Source: a virus
Virus record (IMG/VR): IMGVR_UViG_3300033141_005269
Span: 1-64,000 of that record
Strand: one strand, 5' to 3'
Length of the DNA stretch: 64,000 bases
Within the stretch, counting starts at the first letter, position 1; the number at the start of each line of letters is the position of its first letter. Of this stretch, positions 1-6,334 are shown in pieces. The translations under genes were made by a program, and so were the position numbers. Under the pieces are notes generated by a model that ran no database searches, was not told where the DNA came from, and was given only the letters and a program-made list of their open reading frames with translations.

Positions 1-1
1 A

Positions 2-601
2 ACAATTCCACACGAAAGCGTAATATTGATCAATGAATTAAACCCGAAGGATCGAGTTTTAGACCTTGGCTGCGGGAATGGCTGGGTGTATCACGATGTT
101 TTGCTACCAGCTGGATATGATGGAGAATATGTTGGTTATGATGATGACAAGAGCCTAATCGCGAAAGATTTCAAACTTTATCACGACTGGGACGAGTTAG
201 TTCGAAATGAGGAAAGATTCGATGTTGTAATAATCTTCAATTTGTTAGAGCATCTAGATTTCGAACACGTTATCAATTGGTTAGAATTTATAAGTAAGAA
301 TTTGATGAAAAAGAAGAGCAAAATGCTCATTTTGACCCCGAACGTCTTTTGCTTCGATTATCTGTTTAAAGACCCTCAACACAAAACGTTTTGGTCGTTC
401 GAGGCACTGTACGGATTACTAAAGGCGCTGAACTTCGACAAAATTAGTATGTGGAGATGTAAAGGCTATCACCAACTTCGAAAAGGGATATGGAATGAAC
501 GTCAAATAGAAATTTGCAAAGCCTTGTTTTTGGACTGGTATGGAAATATTCTCGCACTTGGAGCAAGAGGAAAAGAAAATGTGCAAGCTAGGACTTCATA
601 A
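2..601 (+). CDS. class I SAM-dependent methyltransferase, 5' end outside window
   Basis: Probable S-adenosylmethionine-dependent methyltransferase, perhaps acting on a sugar or nucleotide because two glycosyltransferases follow. The glycine-rich SAM-binding motif DLGCGNG is near residue 20-25, with an acidic stretch GYDDD after the next strand and a later DVVIIFNLLEHL segment typical of the family. A TTG at 26 could be a start, but the frame is open to the window edge and the extra residues (IPHESVILINEL) look like the helix that normally precedes motif I. I therefore treat the gene as truncated by the window. Confidence 0.8.
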   Translation, partial: TIPHESVILINELNPKDRVLDLGCGNGWVYHDVLLPAGYDGEYVGYDDDKSLIAKDFKLYHDWDELVRNEERFDVVIIFNLLEHLDFEHVINWLEFISKNLMKKKSKMLILTPNVFCFDYLFKDPQHKTFWSFEALYGLLKALNFDKISMWRCKGYHQLRKGIWNERQIEICKALFLDWYGNILALGARGKENVQARTS

Positions 602-623
602 ATGGAAATATATAAACAATGTT

Positions 624-701
624 ATGCGATACTGCGTTAAATGTTGTTTAGTAGAACATTTCGAGAATGGGAAATGGGTGAGGAGTGAAATTGGAAATTA
701 A
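624..701 (+). CDS. very small Cys-containing ORF, doubtful
   Basis: A 25-codon ORF beginning MRYCVKCC. The paired cysteines look like half a zinc ribbon, but no ribosome binding site is visible and it overlaps the start of the next small gene by 11 bases. It may be a remnant of a longer zinc-ribbon gene. Confidence 0.2.
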   Translation: MRYCVKCCLVEHFENGKWVRSEIGN

Positions 702-834
702 ACATATTTTCGCTGAAACAACAACGACTGATGGAAAGCGAGTTCTGCTAGCTGGAAGGCCAAATGGTGCAACTGGAGATGTTGAGGAAATAATTATCGA
801 GGAGATAAGGCATGAAAATTTTCTTATTGAGTAG
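691..834 (+). CDS. small protein of unknown function (47 aa)
   Basis: Begins at TTG behind GAGGAGTGA and ends inside the next gene, overlapping it by 23 bases, so it is probably translationally coupled to it. The product (starts MEIKHIFAETTT, ends acidic) has no motif I recognise. The good ribosome binding site and tight packing argue it is real. Confidence 0.5.
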   Translation: MEIKHIFAETTTTDGKRVLLAGRPNGATGDVEEIIIEEIRHENFLIE

Positions 835-1705
835 TTTCAGCTTTGGAGAATACGGAGTATTAGTTTATTACGCTTTGCGAGATTTGGGACATCAAGTCTT
901 CGCCTTTGATTATCGAAAAACTCTTGCGCAGTTCGGCGAAGAGGAGATGAACTATAGATTCATAAAAAGTGCGCTTGCTTGGGAACCCGATGTTTTATTC
1001 GCGATAAAAGCTGAATGGATGAGAAAAAACGTTCTTGATTTGTTATCATGCAGAAAAATTTTGTGGTTTCCGGATGCTGGGACTAGATATGCTCGCTTTG
1101 AACAGATTAAGGACAGCTTTGATGAAGTTTACATGACAGAATTCGGTAGGGGATATGATACCTTGTATCCGGGGGCATACCCACCGGTCCATCGCGAGGT
1201 GGAGTTGAAGGGAGACGACCTCTGGAAATACAAGACCGATTGCGTCTTCGTTGGTACAGCACATCCACAAAGAATTAAAAGTTTCCGGAAGTTAATCAAT
1301 GGTCTTTCTGTTAGAATGAAAATTTGGGGTAATGGTTGGCCAGAAGATTTTCCGTATTATGCTGGCGGACCGAAATATTTCCTCGAATTATCAAAAGCAA
1401 TTAGTGGCGCGAAAGTTGTGATAAATTTTCATTATGATTGGCCATACACGCCGAGTATTCGAGCTTTCGAGGTTACTGCCTGTAAGCGCTGTTATATTAG
1501 CGAAGAAGGAGAAGGACTAAATAATTGTTTCGAGCCGAACAAGGAGTATGTTCTATTTAATACTATTGAAGAAGCTCGAGAAAAAATCAAGTATTATCTG
1601 GAACACGACGATGAACGAGAACGAATTGCGGAGAATGGATATAAGAGATGTATGCGAGATCATTTATTAACAAAAAGATTAGAAGGAGTTTTGAGAAATG
1701 GTTGA
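812..1705 (+). CDS. CgeB-like glycosyltransferase
   Basis: Probable GT-B fold glycosyltransferase (297 aa) that would transfer a sugar in the cytoplasm. The N-terminal half reads like a Rossmann domain (MKIFLLSSFSFGEYG, then PDVLFAIK). The C-terminal half has VFVGTAHPQRI, KIWGNGWP and a nucleotide-sugar site-like PSIRAFEVTACKRCYISE, followed by the HLLTKRLE helix usual in CgeB-type enzymes. It overlaps the next glycosyltransferase by 8 bases, so the two are one transcription unit. Family call from motif order, not alignment. Confidence 0.75.
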   Translation: MKIFLLSSFSFGEYGVLVYYALRDLGHQVFAFDYRKTLAQFGEEEMNYRFIKSALAWEPDVLFAIKAEWMRKNVLDLLSCRKILWFPDAGTRYARFEQIKDSFDEVYMTEFGRGYDTLYPGAYPPVHREVELKGDDLWKYKTDCVFVGTAHPQRIKSFRKLINGLSVRMKIWGNGWPEDFPYYAGGPKYFLELSKAISGAKVVINFHYDWPYTPSIRAFEVTACKRCYISEEGEGLNNCFEPNKEYVLFNTIEEAREKIKYYLEHDDERERIAENGYKRCMRDHLLTKRLEGVLRNG

Positions 1706-2762
1706 TGTTATCTATACTGGGAAAGTTGAGTTGGGCGGGGCCGGAATTGGAAAAACTGCGCTTCATCAAGTTAAACCTCTTATCGAGAAGAATTTGTTAA
1801 AAAGAGCCTATGTTGCGAATACTGTTCCAGAGTTCAAAGAATATGTAACGATTATACCAACGGTTAAAGCTGACTATGCGAGCCAGGACCTTATGTTTGA
1901 CTCAGTAACTTCTTTAGTTGCTCAATCATCCAAATTATTACAGAGTTGGTTATCGCACAGTTTATTTACAATGCAGAGCTTGAACTTTGAATACAAGGTA
2001 GTTAATTGCTTCAGTGCTCATGTCCAAGAACAGGAAGAATTAATCGAAAAAGCGATTGGACCTACAATGATTATTCATCCACTTCTAAAAGAGAAAATTA
2101 TTCGAGAAATGAAGCTCGCGACGCATATTTTATGCCCTTCAGAATTTGTTTTCGAGAGTTTGAAAAAACACGGACTTGCATCGAAAGCTCAGATAATTCC
2201 ATTTGGTGTTGACACAGAGAAGTTTGTTCCTGGAAAGAAACTAGATGAGAAGTTTCGAATATTATTTATTGGAAGAAACTGGATAAGGAAAGGATTAATT
2301 TATTTGCTAAGTGCTTGGAACGAACTTGAATTGAAGGATGCAGAATTACTCGTCATAACTTCCAAAATACCAGAACAAGTTGAACTACCTCCAAACACTC
2401 GAGTTGTTGAATGGGTTGACGATATTATCGAAACTTATCAAAACTCCGATGTATTTGTCTTGCCCGCAATAGAAGACGGATGCCCACTAGTTACTTATGA
2501 GGCGCTGGCTTGTGGTTTGCCCGTAATTATAAGTAAGACAACTGGAACGAAGCAGCATGTTTGGAATGGAACTAATGGCTTCGTGATTGATTCAGGCAAT
2601 GTTTCAGAGATTGCAGATCGAATAAAATTTCTTTACGAACATCGAAACGAGCTTGCTGAAATGAAGAAAAAGGCTCGAGAAAGCGTTATGGGCTTAACAT
2701 GGAAGAGTTTTGAAGAGCAATATGCGAAATGGATCCAAGGCATATTAAATGGTAATTTTTGA
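1698..2762 (+). CDS. GT4-family glycosyltransferase
   Basis: A 354-residue retaining GT-B glycosyltransferase. Visible family signatures are an N-terminal GGAGIGK loop, the central IPFGVDTEKFVPG segment that starts the donor-binding domain, FIGRNWIRKGL, and the EX7E-like nucleotide-sugar site around EDGCPLVTYEALACGLPVI. It overlaps the upstream CgeB-like gene. Together with the sugar-nucleotide genes elsewhere in the window it probably decorates virion proteins or host surface glycans. Confidence 0.88.
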   Translation: MVDVIYTGKVELGGAGIGKTALHQVKPLIEKNLLKRAYVANTVPEFKEYVTIIPTVKADYASQDLMFDSVTSLVAQSSKLLQSWLSHSLFTMQSLNFEYKVVNCFSAHVQEQEELIEKAIGPTMIIHPLLKEKIIREMKLATHILCPSEFVFESLKKHGLASKAQIIPFGVDTEKFVPGKKLDEKFRILFIGRNWIRKGLIYLLSAWNELELKDAELLVITSKIPEQVELPPNTRVVEWVDDIIETYQNSDVFVLPAIEDGCPLVTYEALACGLPVIISKTTGTKQHVWNGTNGFVIDSGNVSEIADRIKFLYEHRNELAEMKKKARESVMGLTWKSFEEQYAKWIQGILNGNF

Positions 2763-2860
2763 GCATTTTAAAAGAAGGGCAAAATCAGAATATTTTGACG
2801 AAAGAAGAACGTAGAATGCTCCTTTTGTTATAAAATTATAATGACTTGCGATCATAAGTG

Positions 2861-2909
2861 CATATTTTGAAGCCGCGGAACCTAGATTTCCCGATTACAA
2901 AATTTTAGG
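2861..2909 (+). promoter_or_regulatory. 49-bp near-palindromic operator candidate ahead of RHH gene
   Basis: A 49-bp block that recurs, in the same orientation and with no gaps, upstream of the other RHH gene (24151-24199, minus strand). Both copies begin CATATTTTGA, share AACCTAGAT in the middle and CAAAATT near the end, with TTTTG/CAAAA ends facing each other. It sits about 75 bp before the start codon and upstream of the TATA box. Most simply an autoregulatory operator bound by the two paralogous RHH proteins. Confidence 0.6.
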
Positions 2910-2936
2910 GAGTACTTGATACGGAAAAGATAAGGA

Positions 2937-2948
2937 ATATTTAAATAT
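2937..2948 (+). promoter_or_regulatory. TATA box (ATATTTAAATAT)
   Basis: Perfectly palindromic TATA-like element about 37 bp before the RHH start codon, with a ribosome binding site (GGAGTATATGAGGTGA) in between. It lies between the 49-bp operator candidate and the gene. Confidence 0.6.
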
Positions 2949-2984
2949 CAAAGAATAACTAAGGAGTATATGAGGTGATTAAAT

Positions 2985-3158
2985 ATGGAAAATCTAGAAG
3001 TTGCAGAAAATCTGAGGTTTCTGAAGCTTACTTTTACATGTCCTGAGAACCTAATCGAGGGGTTAGATAAACTCTGTAAAGCTAAAGGGTACCATCGAAG
3101 CGAAGCGATAAGAAGTGCGATAAGAGATAAACTCGATCGCGAAAGAATCAAGTATTGA
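2985..3158 (+). CDS. ribbon-helix-helix transcriptional regulator
   Basis: A 57-residue RHH (CopG/MetJ-type) DNA-binding protein. A short beta strand (RFLKLTFTCPENL) is followed by the LCKAKGYHRSEAIRSAIRD helix-turn-helix. It is clearly paralogous to the protein at 23890-24075 (shared TFTCP...NL...L...C...RSEAIR.AIR.KL.RE). The start is the ATG behind GAGGTGATT. The shared upstream 49-bp element suggests both regulators bind their own promoters. Confidence 0.85.
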   Translation: MENLEVAENLRFLKLTFTCPENLIEGLDKLCKAKGYHRSEAIRSAIRDKLDRERIKY

Positions 3159-3208
3159 GGGAACAGACCCTTCTCGAGAACTACAACTTCCTTTATTTTT
3201 TACTCGAA

Positions 3209-3219
3209 ATGTTTAAATA
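3209..3219 (+). promoter_or_regulatory. TATA box (ATGTTTAAATA)
   Basis: TTTAAATA element about 35 bp before the second RHH gene, giving that gene and its overlapping partner their own promoter. Confidence 0.5.
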
Positions 3220-3252
3220 ATTGTATGTCTTAAAGTTATATCGGTGAAACAA

Positions 3253-3402
3253 ATGCCAACACGGGTTGTTCATGAGAAGAAAGTAATTTTTAGAATGTCC
3301 GTTGACCTATTAGATAAGCTTGATCGTTACTGTGAAGCTTATGGTTATACTCGAAGCGAAGCAATACGGAAAGCTATCAGATCATTGGTCGGTATAAAAT
3401 GA
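3253..3402 (+). CDS. second ribbon-helix-helix regulator
   Basis: A 49-residue RHH protein: strand [18 protein letters not shown], then [14 protein letters not shown]. It is too short for a longer partner-binding tail. Its stop TGA overlaps the ATG of the next gene (ATGA), a layout common to antitoxin-toxin pairs, although the downstream product is not a toxin I recognise. Confidence 0.8.
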   Translation: MPTRVVHEKKVIFRMSVDLLDKLDRYCEAYGYTRSEAIRKAIRSLVGIK

Positions 3403-3671
3403 TCTTGTCATATGAAGATGAGATCGCGAATGAGCTTGGAATAACGGAAGAAACCTTTGTTGGGACTATTGAAGTTATTGGCAGGCGTTTGAATATCTGT
3501 CCTTATGTAATTGACCTTAGGAACTTACGGAAGATTATTCGAAAGGCTAGTAAACTCGGATATCAAGTTGCTTTACCGCGAGCTGTTTTGAGTAACTCGA
3601 AAGTCTTAAGAATTAAAGGCTTTTATAAAACAGAGAATTTTTGGGTATTGGAACCTCAAGAGAAAAGATGA
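3399..3671 (+). CDS. unknown protein coupled to RHH regulator (90 aa)
   Basis: Starts [18 protein letters not shown] and overlaps the RHH stop by 4 bases, so it is almost certainly co-translated. Mixed alpha/beta character with a basic centre ([16 protein letters not shown]). No catalytic motif is recognised. It could be the partner of a two-gene RHH module (toxin-antitoxin-like) or simply a second regulatory protein. Its last 16 bases overlap the convergent HNH gene. Confidence 0.65.
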   Translation: MILSYEDEIANELGITEETFVGTIEVIGRRLNICPYVIDLRNLRKIIRKASKLGYQVALPRAVLSNSKVLRIKGFYKTENFWVLEPQEKR

Positions 3672-3964
3672 GGATAACGCTCCTTTATTTTTCTATATTC
3701 CTCAACTTCATCGAGAAGACGATTTATTAACTCGTTCCACTTTTCGCCGAAGAATCCGAAGCGTTGAAGACGAATTTTTGTTCCTGTTCGAATCGAGATA
3801 GTTGTAATTTTCCAGTCTGGAAACTCGATATCTAAACTCGGGTTTCGTTCGTGTTCGAGTCTATGACAGCGAGAACAAAGCGGAATGAATTGCTCCGGAG
3901 AATGAGCTATCCAGTGAACTTCAATATTTTTGCGAGAACCGCAATTGCGACAAACTCGATCCAA
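3656..3964 (-). CDS. HNH-type small nuclease
   Basis: A 102-residue protein with the ordering CRNCG ... HWIAHSPEQFIPLCSRCHRLEHE, i.e. two zinc-binding CxxC pairs around an HNH-like core. The first histidine is degenerate (VHWIAH), so activity is uncertain. A coiled basic tail follows. It is convergent with the 90-aa gene and divergent from the homing endonuclease gene to its right. HNH genes often travel as homing elements in phages. Confidence 0.75.
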   Translation of the reverse strand: MDRVCRNCGSRKNIEVHWIAHSPEQFIPLCSRCHRLEHERNPSLDIEFPDWKITTISIRTGTKIRLQRFGFFGEKWNELINRLLDEVEEYRKIKERYPHLFS

Positions 3965-4020
3965 GCCTAACCCATGTGAAAATAAGTATTGTTTAATTAA
4001 TAAAAATTGCTATTTGCAGA

Positions 4021-4030
4021 AACTTTATAA
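4021..4030 (+). promoter_or_regulatory. TATA box for homing endonuclease gene
   Basis: AACTTTATAA about 50 bp before the ATG at 4078, followed by a GAGGTGG ribosome binding site. This gives the free-standing endonuclease gene its own promoter. Confidence 0.45.
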
Positions 4031-4077
4031 AGTAAGTTTACAAGAACTTCGAATGAATAAATTAGAGGTGGAAATGA

Positions 4078-4869
4078 ATGAGTGTAGCGAAAAGAGCCTG
4101 GTTACCAGAAGAAATTCAGTTATTGAAGTCAGAGTATGCCACTAACTCGCTTGATGAACTCTGTAAAGTAATAGGTCGTCATAGCCGAAGAGCGATACGA
4201 CAAAAAGCTTATACACTAAACTTAAGAAAACATCCTTGGAAATACGAAGTGAATCATAACTTTTTTGAAGAATGGAATGAAGAGATGGCTTATATCTTAG
4301 GCTTTTTCTGCGCCGATGGTTGTCTGAAAGATAGAAACAGGATTAATTTTTCGAATTGCGAATATGAAATAATTCGTCTTATAAAATTGGCTTTACAAGC
4401 TGAAAATCCGATTTATGAATTCAATCGAGAAAATAGAAAAACACTTTATGTTTTGGAATTTACTTCTAAGAAAATTAAAGAAAAACTCGAAGAGATTGGA
4501 TTGACTGAAAAGAAATCCTCTACTCTCAAATTTCCAAAAGTTCCAATTGATTATTTGAAAGATTTTATTCGTGGATTTTTTGATGGCGATGGGGGACTTC
4601 ACATTTCGAAACGAAACAATCAACTAATTATTTACTTTGCTTCTGGCTCGGAAGCGTTTATAAAGAGCTTGGAAAAGAAATTACGTTGCAAACTCAAATT
4701 GAGAGAAAAGAAAATAAACTTTCGAGGAGGAGTTTATAGATTGAGGTATTATTCAAACGAAGCGAAAACAATTCTATCTTGGTTATATGAAGGCGCTTCA
4801 TTATTCATGAAATCGAAATACGAAAAGTTTATGGTCCTATCGGACATAAGAAGAAACAAAGGAGGTTAA
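4078..4869 (+). CDS. LAGLIDADG homing endonuclease
   Basis: A 263-residue two-motif LAGLIDADG endonuclease: ILGFFCADGCL near residue 73 and FIRGFFDGDGGL near 160. An N-terminal extension (SVAKRAWLPEEIQLLKSEY...) has the look of a Myb/HTH-type DNA-binding segment. It lies immediately upstream of the first tail-tube gene, and its first 20 bases are nearly repeated (17 of 20) at that gene's start at 4905. It may therefore have invaded that gene's 5' end. Confidence 0.9.
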   Translation: MSVAKRAWLPEEIQLLKSEYATNSLDELCKVIGRHSRRAIRQKAYTLNLRKHPWKYEVNHNFFEEWNEEMAYILGFFCADGCLKDRNRINFSNCEYEIIRLIKLALQAENPIYEFNRENRKTLYVLEFTSKKIKEKLEEIGLTEKKSSTLKFPKVPIDYLKDFIRGFFDGDGGLHISKRNNQLIIYFASGSEAFIKSLEKKLRCKLKLREKKINFRGGVYRLRYYSNEAKTILSWLYEGASLFMKSKYEKFMVLSDIRRNKGG

Positions 4870-4897
4870 AAAATGGGAGAGTTGAAAAGTGAGGTGA

Positions 4898-4964
4898 CCT
4901 TCCCATGAGTGTTGCCAAATGAGCTTTGAGGAAACCTCAAGCTCTGGTTAAGAGCTTGGGAAGG
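4898..4964 (+). other. long stem-loop covering the tail-tube start; possible mini-intron
   Basis: Outer arms 4898-4905 and 4957-4964 pair perfectly (8 bp). Inside, GCCA pairs UGGU, then 4921-4931 pairs with 4935-4944 (one bulged T) around an AAA loop. The ATG at 4905 reaches a TGA after five codons. Removing 10, 19 or 25 bases from 4920 onward restores one frame into the tail-tube coding sequence. A 4-bp stem flanked by 3-nt bulges (AAU and CAA) can be drawn, which is bulge-helix-bulge geometry. Confidence 0.5.
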
Positions 4965-5304
4965 CCATATCAAGAAAGACGGATCGGAAATCGGTTTCGC
5001 GGAAGGAAGTATAACTATAGATCGTGGACTGCAAACGTTTTATGAACTCGGAAATTATGATCTGGCGGCTAGACGAGAAACAGCTCGCGAAATAACAGGA
5101 ACAATTGATCATGGGTTTATAGATCCCACGCTGTTTGGTACTTTAGCTACGGGAAATAACATGACAACTTTCCAAATCGAAATGAGTACTGCTGACGGGC
5201 GCTTTACCCTGAGCGGATGTACAATCGAAAGCTACGACTTCGATATTCCAACTGATGGTTGGATAACTGAAAGCATAGATTTCAGAGCTAAGGGATTTGG
5301 ATGA
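4905..5304 (+). CDS. tail-tube-like protein with interrupted 5' end
   Basis: From 4930 the frame is open for 124 codons and encodes a protein like its neighbour at 5316. Both share the tail FTLSGC.IES, an IGFAEG/IGLAET strand and similar length, as expected for duplicated tail-tube subunits. No start codon exists in this frame downstream of the TGA at 4927. The natural start (GAGGTGA then ATGAGTGTTGCC) is in another frame and hits TGA after MSVAK. Either the transcript is spliced at the hairpin or this copy is a pseudogene. Confidence 0.65.
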
Positions 5305-5315
5305 GGTGATTAGAA

Positions 5316-5726
5316 ATGAGCGTGCAGACTGGAAAAGATGTAGAGGTTTATTATCATAATGGAGCTTTCGCTGATTTGTTTGCGTCTGGAACACTGATTG
5401 GATTAGCTGAAACTGCGACTTGGAGCATGGATGAAGGACTCGAAGAATATCATGGCGCTGGTAAGCGATTACCATGGGGTATTGCACCTGGTCCAAAAAG
5501 TGTAACCTTAACACTCGAAGGATTATGGGTTGAGAGCGGAGCACAGAAATTTTTCATGGACGAAATAGTGAAAAGCGGAGCAACAAATCAATTCCATGTT
5601 GGAATAAGTGGTTTAGATCGCGCCTTTAAGTTCAGTGGTTGTTATATCGAGAGCTTGGATCAAGACAATGCAGCAGATGATTGGTCAACTTTCAGTGTGG
5701 ACTTACGTGCACTTGGGATAAGCTAG
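5316..5726 (+). CDS. tail-tube protein
   Basis: A 136-residue protein placed, as tail-tube genes are, just before the tail chaperone and tape measure. It is rich in beta strands (VTLTLEGLWVES, HVGISGLDRAFKFSGCYIESL). It starts ATG behind GAGGTGATT, which overlaps the stop of its paralogue. Assigned from position and paralogy; sequence alone is not diagnostic. Confidence 0.65.
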   Translation: MSVQTGKDVEVYYHNGAFADLFASGTLIGLAETATWSMDEGLEEYHGAGKRLPWGIAPGPKSVTLTLEGLWVESGAQKFFMDEIVKSGATNQFHVGISGLDRAFKFSGCYIESLDQDNAADDWSTFSVDLRALGIS

Positions 5727-5735
5727 GTGGAATAA

Positions 5736-6152
5736 ATGTCTAAGGAAGAGGAAAGAAGGAAACGCGTAGAAGAAGCTCGGAAAAGAATACAAGCTGAACG
5801 CGAAAAACTGCTTAAAGAAGCGCCAAAACTCACAGCAGAATTATTGCAAGGAGTGGCAGTAAGCGAAGAAGTTCCAGTTCGGTTGAAGAATGGAAAATTC
5901 GCGAAGATTACAGTTCATGCGCTGAGCGAAGGTGATATGCTCGAGGCACTTGCTTCGAAACCAAATCTGAACCTTGGGAACTTGACGATCAGTGATTATG
6001 ATGTGTTAGTTAAAATCGCTACGAAAGCCACTGATTTCGATGAAGAACAATTGAAACAAGGACTCGCTTTTGGAGAAAGCGCAGTTATCGCGAATAAAGC
6101 TCTGGAATTAAGTGGCTTTGGTCAGGAGAAAGAAATCGAGTCCTTTCGTTAG
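5736..6152 (+). CDS. tail assembly chaperone, first frame
   Basis: A 138-residue mostly helical, charged protein between tail tube and tape measure, the standard place of the gpG-type chaperone that coats the tape measure during assembly. N-terminal 30 residues are a highly charged coiled coil; the rest (LKNGKFAKITVHALSEGDMLEAL...) resembles chaperone N-domains. The next ORF overlaps its last 41 bases in the +1 frame, which suggests a programmed frameshift to a longer form. Confidence 0.65.
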   Translation: MSKEEERRKRVEEARKRIQAEREKLLKEAPKLTAELLQGVAVSEEVPVRLKNGKFAKITVHALSEGDMLEALASKPNLNLGNLTISDYDVLVKIATKATDFDEEQLKQGLAFGESAVIANKALELSGFGQEKEIESFR

Positions 6153-6333
6153 AAGAACGAGTATTGGAAAAGCTTTTGCCTTTTTAGTAACAAAGGGCCA
6201 TACATTGGCCGAACTGAGAAACTGTACACACACGCAGATATTGTTTTACTTGGAAGCGTATCGCTGGCAAGCAACGGAAGAAAGAAGAGCTATGAGGCGC
6301 GCGAGAAGAAAATCACGACCAAGGTTGAAGTAA
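6112..6333 (+). CDS. tail chaperone extension (second frame)
   Basis: A 73-codon ORF opening at GTG inside the end of the chaperone gene, in the +1 frame, and ending 1 base before the tape measure start. The centre (HTQILFYLEAYRW) followed by an Arg/Lys-rich tail resembles gpT-type extensions. It is probably made by ribosomal frameshifting near TCCTTTCGTTAG, though coupled initiation at the GTG is possible. Confidence 0.6.
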   Translation: MALVRRKKSSPFVRRTSIGKAFAFLVTKGHTLAELRNCTHTQILFYLEAYRWQATEERRAMRRARRKSRPRLK

Positions 6334-6334
6334 T

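Noticed and set aside
3253-3671. RHH plus 90-aa gene as a confirmed toxin-antitoxin pair
   Set aside because: The gene order fits, but the 90-aa product shows no RelE, PIN, MazF or other toxin motif.
4078-4869. Intein within a tail protein
   Set aside because: The endonuclease has its own start, promoter and stop, and lacks splicing blocks A, B, F and G.
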